Below are positions 13,801 to 25,022 of a stretch of DNA of 64,000 bases, in pieces (position 1 is the stretch's first letter; each line of letters opens with the position of its first letter). A model generated the notes under the pieces. The model did not search any database and was not told the DNA's origin. It was given only the letters and a program-made list of their open reading frames with translations. This DNA is from Chrysomallon squamiferum. Its lineage: Eukaryota > Mollusca > Gastropoda > Neomphalida > Peltospiridae. The stretch lies in the NCBI GenBank assembly GCA_012295275.1, contig CM022670.1:11486083-11550082 (forward strand). Reading direction: 5' to 3'. The position numbers were made by a program, and so were the translations under genes.

Positions 13801-16800
13801 GCTTAAGGTTTCAGATCCGTCAGTATCAATGGAAGCCAAATTGTCATAAGACTGTTAATAATAAAACAGATATATTGTTACATTCTTTTGTTCAGATTTA
13901 CATATGAATGGACAGATTATGGATAAAAATTTCCAATGTATTTTTTCTTTAATTCAGCTTTTTATACAAAAAAAATTACATCCCAAGAAAATAAATTTTA
14001 AAACGATATATTGCTTGAACGAAGTATCCAGCATTAAAATGTTATACAAATAAGAATAATAATGAAATCATTAACATTTGGTTAGTCTTGTACTTTTGTA
14101 CTTATGTTCGAATACAAACCTTTGTTAGGTTACCACTTGATACTTCTGGTTCCACACCACCCATTAAATATTCAGAAACACTAGAAAAGAAAATACCAAA
14201 AATTGTCAAAAAAAAAACAAAAAAAAAAGAAAGAAAGAAAAACAGGAGAAAAAGAAAGAGGGAAGGAAAAAGGTCAGACAATAAAAAACAAAAGTGGATT
14301 TTATTTATCAGATGTAACAAAAAGTGCAATAATAAAACAGTAATTTAAAATATCAGGATACCACAGTTTTTGTGAATTAATGCAAAAAGTATATATATAT
14401 TTAGACACACACACAAACACAAACACCCACCCACAGACACACAGAGTCAGAATTTGTTTGTTCTTGTTTGTTTTTTACTATAAATTTACAATTCTCTGTA
14501 TTCTCAAAGCCTACACTAAAAAAAGTACATATTTGTTTATATTAACATCTGTTAGCCCTACAACCTTTGGGCTAGTTCATGCTCTGTGCAGAAGACAGAT
14601 TACATTAGATAAAAGATAGTATCCAACAAATAATACATTATCTCTTTAAATTCCTGAACTGAAAATGAATTGTCCTTATCTTTCACAATTTGAGGTTGTT
14701 GGACTAATATATCCCGTCATTTTTTTTAAATGTAATAGAAATATTATTTTCGTATTATCAAATTAAATTCTCCAAAAAATTTATTTTTGTTTTATTAGTA
14801 CTGGATAAGGTATTTTGTGATCTTGAATGCATATACAGTATTGTTTTCTTTACTTGCTGAGATAAATTTTCTGAACATACTTTGTTATTAGTTATTCTCC
14901 TATATGTATTTAATACAAATCTGAAAAATAAAATTGCTGCTGCTTGTTACATTTTTTTTTTACCCCAGGAATATATTGCAATACATTTTTGTAAAAGTAA
15001 CTGAATTTTTTTTTTTACATATAACATTAACAGTTGTGAATTAAAAAAGAAAGTCAGTGCTCAGATAAATAGAGACACTATTTAACATAATGCAACTACA
15101 ACTTAAAAATGCATTTAGTCATTTTCACACCACCATTAAGGTGCATTACTATTTATATTATTTAATTTTTGTTTATATGTGGTTTAATTACTGATGGTTA
15201 TTAATCACTAACCTGCTGCTAAATGATAAAGCCAGCTGGTCAATGGCATCACAGAATGACTGCAGTAAATTTTCATCAGCAGCTCCTTCGTAGCTGTGGT
15301 CTGAAGTAAAAATATAAATTTATATGAAGGTGACTACCGTTTCATCAAAATTCCATAGGGAGGGTTTTTGAGATATGTTTTCCCTATGTATGTCGTTTCA
15401 CAAATCAGCAACAAATAAGGAAAACATTTAAAGTAACGTCCTTTCTGTTTCACAGTTAATAGTTAATCCAATTGAGGCGGTGTGTGTGTAGTGTTTGACA
15501 TCATGCAGTACTGTGTAGGTAATGTCATATTGTTGTCTCCCATAATGCACTGCACATATCCTGTGTACATTCATCTCATATTAAATATTATCCGAGTTTG
15601 TGATTCTTGTTTAATGTTATCTCAATCTGTTTGTGCCTCTTTTTTTTTTAAATGTGTAAGTGGAAAATTGGTTAGAGGTAAAAGAAAAGCCAAAACAGAA
15701 TTGCCTTAGATGTTAAGCTAGATGTACTAAAATTCAAAGTTTAAAAAAATAAATCAAAAACAACTCTCCACAATGACTTACTTTAAAACGAGATGTACAA
15801 AAGATGAACAATAAACGAAACTCAACATAAATAATTACAGTGTACAATAGGATGTGTCCAGCCTTCTAGGACACTTATTTAATACTAAAACATTATTTTT
15901 TTGGTTTGTAAAGATGTTATAAATACTAGTACTATGCAGTCATTTATTACAAGCCATTATTAAATAGTCTGTCTGAAATTTAATATAAATAAAATAACTA
16001 AAATAATACAAATAAATAAAAATAATTCCTTTTTTTTTTTTTTTTTTTTAATAAACTGTTTCTTAGTTTTAATAGGTATACAACATATGAAAACAAAAAA
16101 ACATACTCTTGATTTTGCCTATGAGTGCTCCTGCAGCTGAAAACAAGTCTGTGGAGTGAAGTGCAGGGTAACGCTGCAACACATTCTTCAAAATACACAA
16201 AACCTCTCCTAGCCTTTGATGAGCTGTTACTCTTGTGTCATCATTGAATTCTTCAAAAAACAATTACATACTATGTTCAGTTTAAAAAGTAACAATTTTT
16301 AAAATTTATGTCAACATTTTTTTTTTTTTTCCCTTTATTTCTGTCTATAATAGTTTAATACTGTCACAGTATAGTTAATTAGGCTAGTACCGTTACAAAG
16401 CAATCACAAGAAATTAAAACTGTTAATTTAGTCAATCAGTACCCTCAGTTATTTTTACAAAACTGCTCTAAGCCAAAAATTTAATTTCAGTATTTATTAT
16501 AAAAACAGTAAATAATGATTCAAAGGAGCTTTAAAGATATTTAATGAATGAATAGTCTTAATTTTAAGGAATTTAAATATTTTTGGTTTTATTTACAAAA
16601 AGTATGATAACTGTATCTCATTGTTTCATAAAAAATAAAAATAAACAAAATGCTAACATTAATCAAAAATCATTTTCTTACCGATATTAGAATTAAACAC
16701 AACCTTGAGACTAGCTAGGGCATCAGAAAATCTTTTGACATCTTGAGTCAATGCTATGATATCATCTTGATCGACAATAACAGGTTCTTCATTGTTAATA

Positions 16801-17449
16801 CTCCCAAGTGAAACACTCTTCATCACCTTAGATGTCCGGCCATGTTGTTGACCTCCTTGTTCATTTCTTAAGTCCATTCCAGAATTCATATCAGAATAAC
16901 TAGAATGATCCTAGAAGCAAATTACGTATACTAATTATGTAGTACTCAGTGTCACTAGAATTATTTTAATCAGTTTCTGAACATTAACTGATCCTTTATA
17001 GTTTAATCATGTGGAAATCTATCTAGCAATAATCATATAATTTGTTTAATCAAACAGAATAATAAGATCTGTTAGTGAAGTGGTTTTCTTTTCTTTTTTC
17101 AACTTTATTTACTTATTTATTTGTTTTTAATGAAAAAGAGCAGTAACAAGAAAAACATATTTGAATTATAATTTGTACATATAAATATAAAATTAAAAAA
17201 ATAATAATAGTAATATTAATTAAACTATTAATATTTATTATAATTAATATTTATTTTATATTAATATGATGTTATAACTGAATCAATAAACCACTTTGAA
17301 AAAGGGAACGCTATCCATAAAAATGTTTAGAAAGTTTCTGGAAGCAGGTTGCTCAGTTTTACTGAAATACCCTAAACTTGATTATGTATTATGACAGACT
17401 ATCAATGCAATGTTTTACTATTTACTTTAATTAAATAAATATTTGTTTT

Positions 17450-17487
<38 letters not shown>

Positions 17488-17911
17488 TATGTTAAACAAA
17501 TTATTTAGCATGCACAATTTCGTTTTAATAATTTAAAACAAATAAATAAATTTTAACTTTCTTTCAAACATTCACCGCAAAAGCCAAGCCTCTTCTGAGT
17601 CTTGTCAATATTATTACATTAGTTTAGTCATTAGGCCCTCCGAACAAATCCCTATTTAGCTCGATAACCACCAAGGAACGGTAATAATTATTTCCACCGA
17701 AACAACGAGTCTGAGTTGGATAATTCATTATGACACAAGTGTATGCATTTTAAATATAAATTTTTCTCCGGGTTACTCTACATTTTTAAATTGCCGACAA
17801 CTGACAAACCTGTTCAGTCTGATGATGGTCAGGTCGACCTTCTAAATCAGTAAACTTTCTTCGAAGTGACTTTCCAATACTTTTCGCTAAATTCCGTCCC
17901 TTGGACGACAT
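1022..17911 (-). CDS. ARHGAP29: F-BAR and RhoGAP domain protein, ARHGAP29/45-like, 29 exons
   Basis: GTPase-activating protein for Rho-family GTPases with a membrane-binding F-BAR module; about 976 aa. Exons: 17810-17911, 16682-16910, 16107-16250, 15213-15300, 14120-14180, 13785-13851, 11880-12017, 11428-11492, 11080-11124, 10871-10936, 10476-10556, 9204-9350, 8818-8895, 8583-8642, 8139-8195, 7597-7736, 7079-7179, 6453-6653, 6163-6221, 5533-5667, 5036-5173, 4665-4721, 4119-4237, 3845-3925, 3259-3340, 2684-2783, 2416-2455, 1813-1876, 1022-1207. All junctions are GT-AG and phases agree. A helical N-terminal region (TQDVKRFSDALASLK) resembles ARHGAP29. The F-BAR/coiled-coil part is residues ~231-457. 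The RhoGAP domain is ~650-847, with arginine-finger motif KGIYRVSG, then NVLKLYLRQLPEPLL and NLGIVFGPTLLRP. The Ser-rich linker passes straight into RhoGAP with no C1 domain. The start is the first ATG (MSSKGRNLAKSIGKSLRRKF). The tail after RhoGAP is acidic and Ser/Thr-rich. Human ARHGAP29 is longer (about 1260 aa). Confidence 0.9.
3259..5667 (-). other. RhoGAP domain exons
   Basis: Six exons (20-25 of the gene) encode the catalytic RhoGAP fold. Seen motifs in order: TTFGVDFQEQ; GIYRVSG, containing the catalytic arginine; LYLRQLPEPLL; LPHSNFKTLAVLVHHLQRV; NLGIVFGPTLLRP; SLVDTPHQTRAVELLI. All signature positions are present, so GAP activity is expected by family knowledge. The target GTPase cannot be read from the sequence, although RhoA is the preferred substrate of human ARHGAP29. 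Confidence 0.9.
8583..12017 (-). other. F-BAR domain exons
   Basis: Exons 7-14 encode a long, charged helical region typical of the F-BAR module: RLEAGLDLALQRAKQWSKY, EMDYAKNLSRLAQSTRPIL, GFLPLQSVYCTLLAQ, DIEFSNNCQATHAMLQTSKF, then heptad-rich coiled coil (EFDKAKDMTNKADAEKHEK). The exon order matches vertebrate ARHGAP29. The domain would bind curved membranes as a dimer (family knowledge). Confidence 0.82.
12135..13554 (-). mobile_element. Decayed piggyBac-like DNA transposon in an intron
   Basis: A 1.4-kb block that is visibly less AT-rich than its surroundings interrupts the intron between exons 6 and 7. It starts at a TTAA (12135-12138) followed by CCACTTGGGTCTGGG, and ends with CCCATGTGG followed by TTAA (13551-13554). 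The ends are therefore inverted copies (TTAACCACWTGGG) flanked by the TTAA target duplication that defines piggyBac-type insertions. On the minus strand, broken reading frames include SDSDIPLAFIEG and, after a frame change, RLRFGG...FHKHTGDP. These are weakly reminiscent of piggyBac transposases but carry several stops. No intact transposase remains. Confidence 0.65.
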
Positions 17912-18130
17912 ATTTTTGCTGTAGTATATTTAAGATCATGGCATGCGGAAATGAAAATTCACCAAAGGGTTCATCATCCTGTAGCATATTGCTTTTCTTC
18001 ACTTTATGCACAAACTTAACTTTACTTCCGCCATAGTTTGCAAACTTTTTGGTGGCCTTGTTCTCGCACTCAACGGGAGTTCTCGAGATTATAACTTTTT
18101 GACCTCATTTTACGTCATTGTACGACCCAT
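17912..18130 (-). promoter_or_regulatory. Probable 5' UTR and promoter region of the ARHGAP29-like gene
   Basis: Sequence immediately upstream of the minus-strand ATG at 17911 is richer in GC and CpG than the rest of the region (around 18000-18120), then drops back to T-rich low complexity. No TATA box at a convincing position was seen. This is inferred from location and composition only. Confidence 0.4.
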
Positions 18131-18381
18131 TTTATAGTTTCTTTCTTTTATTTTTTATTTTCATTATTTATTATTATTTTTTAAATTATTTTTTTTTTTC
18201 TTTCTTTCTTTCTCTTTTCTTCGTCCTCACGTAGTTTAATTCTAATAAATAGACGTAGATTGATTTCACTGCTATTTGTATTTGCATGCTGTTTCTCGTT
18301 ACATCAAAATAAATAAAAACAAATAAAATAACAAATCTTTCTCCTCTCCAAAAGTATACAATTCATTATTATTATTATTAT

Positions 18382-18425
<44 letters not shown>

Positions 18426-18937
18426 TATAAATAAAATGAATGAATGAATGAATAAATAAATAAAGAAGATAATAATACTGGATGAATTTGATATAAATAA
18501 TCTATGAAAAAAATTACTAATAATAATACTAATATTACTACTAATAGTAATAGTAATAGAAAGAAAAAAAATAAACAGGGCATATTTGTTAGATAGAGCT
18601 GTCCTGTAAGACAAACGCAACCTAATTTTTCCTTGTCCCATATGGAATATATTTGTCTCAATAAAACCGGCCAACTTATCTGATTACATGATTTTTACCA
18701 TTTGTGAGCAATGCTTAACAACTTTGTTAATCAAACTGAATTTAGATTTAAGATATATATTTTTTTATATATGTATAATTCTCTTTTTTAATTAATTAAT
18801 TAAATTTATTAAATATATTTTATTTGTATTTAGTTAGTTATTTTATTAATTAATTATTTTGCTAATTGCTTATATTTCTCTAATATATTTTTATAAATAT
18901 GTTTTATTCATTCATTCATTTATTTATTATTATTGCT
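18131..18937. repeat. Simple-repeat-rich intergenic stretch
   Basis: Contains T-rich runs, a TTA/TAG trinucleotide tract (about 18368-18425), TGAA/TAAA tetranucleotides (about 18435-18465), dispersed TAA/TAC triplets and long AT-rich runs. Open reading frames across it encode only homopolymer-like peptides from the repeats. No gene seen. Confidence 0.7.
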
Positions 18938-19327
18938 ATTATTTGAAACAGACGTTTGTCTTTAATCGTTTATTCTGCATCCAGTTTTTACTAATCGAAC
19001 AAAACAAAGTCACAATGATATATTAGCAGATTATGACTGCTTATGTCATGTACACATATTGTCGAAACAGCGATACGTAAAAAACAACCTAATGAGCTTA
19101 TTAAATAATGATCAGAATTTTTTAAACAAATATTTTCAAATTATTTTCTGTTTCGCTGGGTTATTTTAAATAAATAAATAAAAATATATTATACTGCAAC
19201 ATGTCATTTTAGTTTAAACTAGATATTTTAATATATTCCTGCTTGTTCTAAAAAACTACAGAAGTAGTCGTAATGTTCCACTGTGTTACGGTTTATGCTG
19301 TGTTTAATATCTCTTTTGTGAATTACA

Positions 19328-19362
<35 letters not shown>

Positions 19363-20549
19363 CTCTAAAATACCACTTAAGACACATTTATGAACGTAAC
19401 TAAAACAGAACAGTGCCCCAAAAACAAAAAACAAAAATCAACAGCCAATACTTAATATATTTAAACTTTGTTTTATTCATTTATTTGTTTTTTATTTTTT
19501 ATTATTTGAAACAATGACAATGACAATGACTTTATTCTCATAAACTGTAAACTGTAGGATTACAGTACAGAGAAGAATGTGTTACAGATATATGATAACA
19601 AAATTAAAATTAAAATGCACAGCCGTTTGTCATTAAACTACTACTCTGCATATAATTTGTACTAATCGAACAAAACAAAGTCACAGTGATATATTAGTAG
19701 ATTATGACTTTTTATGTCATGTACACATATTTCGGAAATGCGATACGCAAAAAATGTAATGAGCTTATGAAATTATGATCAGAATTTTAAACAAATATTA
19801 CCAAATTATTCACTGTTTTGCAGGATTATTTTCAGTAAATAAATAAATAAATTTATACTGCAACATGTCATTTCAGTTTAAACTAGATAATTTGATATAT
19901 TTTTACTTGTTTTAAAAAATTACAGAAATAGTTCTAATGTTCCACTGTGATACGGATTATTTTGTGTTTAATATCTCTTTCGTGAATTACAGTATTTATT
20001 TGTTTATTAATTCAAAAAAAAAAAACACACACACACACACTCATATATAGTTTGATATACCACTTGAGGCACATTTATGAAGGTAAATAAAACAACAAAA
20101 ACAGTCAATGCTTAATGTAGAAATGATTTTTTAAATTGTGTGCGCGTGCATATGTGTAGTTCTTGACCTTACAACGAATCGCGCAAAAGTCATTATATAT
20201 ATATATATACACACATACATACACACACACATACATACATACATACATACATACATACATACACATATACATATACATATATAATACAAGATAGTTGTCA
20301 CACAGAGATAAAACATGTACTTTTAAGTTTTTGTTTCTTTCTCCCTTTATTTTATTTTTCCAGCAGTCTTTTAGTTAACATAATCAGCAAATACACAATG
20401 TCAAACTAATTAAATAAATACTAACACCTAATGCTGAAAATAAAATAACAGTTATAAATCAAGATCATAAACATGCCATGTCGTCATGCAGAAAAAAACA
20501 TTATAATTTGAGTGATCATTTAGTGTACGTACAAAATTTCTTTTATTTT

Positions 20550-20598
<49 letters not shown>

Positions 20599-21012
20599 TT
20601 GTTATTATCTAAAACATACATTTATAATTAACTTTTTATTCTGCATCCAGTTTTTACTAATCGAACAAAACAAAGTCACAATGATATATTAGCAGATTAT
20701 GACTTCTTATGTCATGTACACATATTTTCGAAATGCGATACGTAAAAAACAATGTAATGAGCTTATTAGGTAATGATCAGAATTTTAAACAAATATTTCC
20801 AAATTATTCACTACTTTGCTGGGTTATTCTCAATAAATAAATAAATAAATAAATGATATGCTGTAACATGTCATTTTACTTTAAATTGGATAATTTAATA
20901 TATTTCTAAAATTTTTTTTAAAAATTACAGAAATAGCTGTAGTGTTCCACTGCGATACATATTATATTGTGTTTAATATCTCTTTCGTGAATTACAGTGT
21001 ATATATCTTTAT

Positions 21013-21056
<44 letters not shown>

Positions 21057-21870
21057 TCATAAACGTGTCTTAACTGGTACAGTATACCCTCACCTATTCG
21101 CGGTTCCCCATTCGCGGCCCCGCATATTCGCGGGTTAGGCTCTTAACCATATCGCATCGTATGCTGGTATACCAGGCTAGCGTCATAACGTCATAAAAAC
21201 AAATGCTTGGTAAACCGCACAAACAATATCAAATTTTTTCAATTATTATTGCAATACAGTACGTATTTTTTTTATAAATGCATACACTGTATATACAGAG
21301 CATATTTTTTGTGACCGTGTATTAATAATGTTTTTAACTGCATATTATTACCTGAACTGTGCGTACTGTATTTATCTGTCTGTTTTGCCTTTAAATTTGT
21401 TCCACTTCCTGTCAATTCTAATACATATGTTGTACGCATAGAAAATGACTTTACGGTGCAGTAATACTGTATGGGTAACTATGCTATGCGGTGTTACTGT
21501 CCTCGTGTACTTACGTTTCTTTCTGATTAAAATATTGTTTCAGTACAAAATTAAAATGTGTTTACATTATCATTACTACATTAGTGAAATACATAACTGC
21601 ATGCAATATTACTACATTATTACTGTATTAATGAGTAAGAGTGTCTTTAGAAAGTGTTTGGGAAGCATTTAGTACCGTATATAATCTCATAATAGACGTT
21701 TTAAAACTGCATCCAATATTCGCGGTTTTTCGCTATTCGCGGGGGGGTAAAGAACGTAACCCCCGCGAATAGCGAGGGAATACTGTATATCAAAGTATAT
21801 TTAGACATACCAATTAAGACAAATTCATGAAAATAAATAAAACAGAAAACTATATAATAAAAAAAAAAAA

Positions 21871-21936
<66 letters not shown>

Positions 21937-22335
21937 AACAAACAAACAAAAGAAACAACGACGAAAAATAAAAAATAAAAAAACATTTGCCAATACTTAA
22001 TGCATTTAATGGATGTTTTAGGTGTGTATGTGCGTGTGTGCATATGCAAAGTACTAGACCTTTCAACAAATCACGCAAGTCATTTTATATATGTATATAA
22101 AACACAAGATAGTTGTCACACAAAGATAAAACATACGCGTCTAAGTTTTTGTTTCTTTCTTCCTAGTTAACATAATAACCAAATAAACAACATACAAACA
22201 AATAAATAAATAAATAAATAATAACATTAAAAATGCTGAAAATAAAATAATAGTTATAAACAAAAATCTTAAACGTGCCCGGTCGTGCAGAAAGCACATT
22301 ATAATTGGAGTGATCATTCAGTGTAATTCTTAAAT
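18938..22335. repeat. Three-copy degenerate tandem array
   Basis: Three direct copies of a complex unit begin near 18938, 19500 and 20601. Each carries the same ordered landmarks: ACTAATCGAACAAAACAAAG, TATGTCATGTACACATAT, TAATGAGCTTAT, CTGCAACATGTCATTT or a variant, GTTCCACTG, TTTAATATCTCTTT, GTGAATTACAGT, then an AC or TG repeat and a segment like CTTAAGACACATTTATGAA. Copies 2 and 3 also share a tail (AAGATAGTTGTCACACA; TGCTGAAAATAAAATAA; GAGTGATCATT), which is missing from copy 1. Copy 2 has a roughly 100-bp insertion near 19514-19620 and copy 3 is split by a MITE. The unit matches no element I recognise. Confidence 0.75.
21080..21785. mobile_element. Non-autonomous Tigger/pogo-like DNA transposon (MITE), 706 bp
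   Basis: Left end CAGTATACCCTCACCTATTC and right end GAATAGCGAGGGAATACTG are inverted copies flanked by TA on both sides (21078-21079 and 21786-21787), as expected of the Tc1/mariner superfamily. The 'CCTCGCTATTCGCGG' type of end is typical of Tigger/pogo-derived elements in many animals. Next to the right end, an inner CGCGAATAGCG block is repeated in inverted form. The interior has a 75-codon open frame (21445-21672) with no recognisable similarity, so no transposase is encoded. It lies inside the third copy of the tandem array. Confidence 0.85.
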
Positions 22336-23855
22336 TTTTATTTCAGTTTTAAAAATGCTAATGACTACTTGTTTTGCTTCAATAAAACCTTCTACCCGGT
22401 CAAGTAAGCCTGCAAGCGATATGTATTAAAATTTCAAACTTGGAAGCTGCCTATTTAAGTTTGGCCATTACTATCGATCACGACAACTCAACGGACTGTC
22501 GCTATTAACTGACCCTCGTTTTCCCCCCTATAAAACCGTTTATCTACAGTTAATAGTTTAACTGACATGTAAAATTAATCTATCTCACTGCGATACCATG
22601 AGAATAATTGGTACATGGAGCATTAGATCGGCTCAAGTAATTACCCTATAATTATCGCTAAAACAAATTCAATTTGTTTTAATGTATTAAAGTATGGCGA
22701 AATACAAAATGTGTGGCTTGAAGAATGTGTGGCTTGTTCAGTTTTTATCAATTTCATTTCAGTCGGAATGGTTACGGTATCAAATCATTAAAACTATTAA
22801 TGATAATATAATTGTCTATGGTCTTATGGTAGGCCTGTACCTAACAGTATTTGTAAAAATAAATAAATAAATTTAGAAACGTAATTTATTGTGTTGTTCT
22901 ACAAAGAAATGTATATGTGTGTAACTCAGTGCTGAGTAACATAGTTAAAGTTCAAGGGTATTATGTATTAGCCATATACAAAGGAAATTTTGCTCAGAAA
23001 TTCCCCTCGTAATTCTTGCCTTCGTAGGATACAATCGAAATGATAAATCATTGTCTGTATAATATCTTTATCATTTTTGATAATCTAAATTTAACCTTTA
23101 TATTTTATGTGTTTTTTTTTTTTGCAGTTTATATATCATTGCCCTTTAACTTGATACTAGGTTAACACAGGCAGTCCTTTGAAAACAAATATGACCTACA
23201 TAACTGTAGATGACTTTGATTACTGATCACTTAAGTCAACAAAACGTTCAAGCATTTCACTATTATGTTCTCATTTTTACGAGGCTATATAGCCTGTAGT
23301 TAGTTTGATTTGAATAATTAGTTATACTTAATGTCTCGAACTGGCGACACTTCTCGTGGGATTTTGGTTGAACATGAACCATCCGGAAAAAAATAAAATA
23401 ATTATTCGGTTTCAGTCCAGCAATTTTTTTATTTTCTCACTCTCTCTTTCTCATAAAAACCTTTTCCCTGTACTCAACTACTCCTTCATTGTTATTATTA
23501 TTATTATTAATAGTAGTAGTAGTAGCAGCAGCAGCAGTAGAAGTGGTACAAGACTTAGTTAATTTTCTTATTAAATTAGTTATTTTGCATGTCGTGGTGT
23601 TTGTTTTATTTTTTAAGACAAAGCAGTAATATAATACCCAAAACAGTAACATAATCAAGGGTCGTTTGATAGAGCCTGTGCCGGCGACTGATTTTTTATG
23701 GTTCCCTTTTTCATGGGAGTCATTTTAATTTAATTTTTATTTTATTAAAAAACATTTTTTATTATTATTATTTTTTTTTTTCATAAATAGGCCGAAATAT
23801 CATTGTCATAGCACACACAATATAAAATTAACCATAAATAATATTAATAATGTAG

Positions 23856-23923
<68 letters not shown>

Positions 23924-24399
23924 GAAAGCCTTTTGTTAAAACAATTAAATAACGCTTACATGTAAATAACACAAATAAATTACTTGCTTCTGTGAACATT
24001 TATATCTCAGTAAAAATTAAATATTTTGAAATATTTAATTTATTTATTTAGACACATACTGAAATATACATATACTATTTATTTCTTTTTCTTTTTTCTT
24101 TCTTGTTTTTAATTAATCAATTTTTAATTATGAATTTAAAAAAAGAAAAGAAAAGCCTGCTAAATAAAATAATCCAAACCACTTATTAAAAGCATGCGCA
24201 ATATGAACGTTTTTGAGATGTGAATAAACAAATAAACAAATAATAATAAATAAATAAATAAATAAATAAATAAAAATGAAAGTAAATAAAAGTTTCTCAA
24301 ATCAGATAATTTTGTTCCGACTTGAATTAATTTTTAATTACAGTTAAGTTAGGTATTATTATGATCTGAAACTCAGCATGGCTCCGATCGGTCTTGATA
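22336..24399. other. Intergenic, no gene recognised
   Basis: AT-rich DNA without a credible exon. It holds a TTA/TAG/CAG trinucleotide run (about 23493-23540) and a perfect AT dinucleotide tract (about 23862-23918). The open frames at 23356-23658 come from these repeats and match nothing. Confidence 0.6.
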
Positions 24400-24602
24400 A
24401 GAAATTAATAAGTAGGGTAACAGATGGATGTTTTCGCGCCGTCTCTCAGTCAATTACGTAGAACGATTCCTGCCAGTAATGTTATCATTATTGAAAACAA
24501 TAAATAACAGCTGATTGGTTCAGCAAGGTTTCCGGAGGTCACAGAAATGTTATTAAGATTGCGTAGAAACTCAAAGGGTCAGAAAAACGAAGGATCGTAG
24601 AT
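24400..24602 (+). promoter_or_regulatory. Probable promoter / 5' UTR of dehydratase copy 1
   Basis: Short stretch of more mixed composition directly upstream of the ATG at 24603, with several CpGs (TTTTCGCGCCG near 24431). Assigned by position only; no TATA box identified. Confidence 0.35.
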
Positions 24603-24987
24603 ATGTCAGTGGAAGATGAAAAAAGCCTAACTTTAACGGTGAGTTTGTAAATAATAATAATAACAATAATAATAATAATAATAAAAACATGACATAAACC
24701 TAAACAGTAACAGTAAGTAAACTGTTTCCGTAATTCGATATAATAATACATCATAAAATGTAGAACAAGAAGGGTACGCTTGATAGGATTTAAAGTTCAA
24801 CAATATCTTTTCAAGCAAGCACCCTTCTCAACATTCTTTAAAGTTTTTTTTATAATTCAGTTGTAAGTTTAGAAGAAAAAAAAACACGTGTCTGTGTATG
24901 TTGCAAATTTATATAATAAACTTACAATTAATTTACAGAATACCCCTGAGAATAAAATTAAAAAGTTGTCTGTAATAGTGTTTTAAT

Positions 24988-25022
<35 letters not shown>

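Noticed and set aside
18299-18674. Two overlapping minus-strand open frames of 97 and 120 codons
   Set aside because: Their peptides are Tyr/Thr/Asn/Ile runs read from trinucleotide repeats; no conserved motif or splice structure.
21445-21672. 75-codon open frame within the MITE as a transposase
   Set aside because: Too short and lacks any DDE/D-type motif; the element looks non-autonomous.
21701-22078. 125-codon minus-strand open frame
   Set aside because: Tyr/Phe/Leu runs from an AAT/AAAT microsatellite, overlapping the end of the MITE.
22525-22545. TATAAAA box as a promoter
   Set aside because: No gene begins downstream within 2 kb on the same strand, and TATA-like strings are frequent in this AT-rich DNA.
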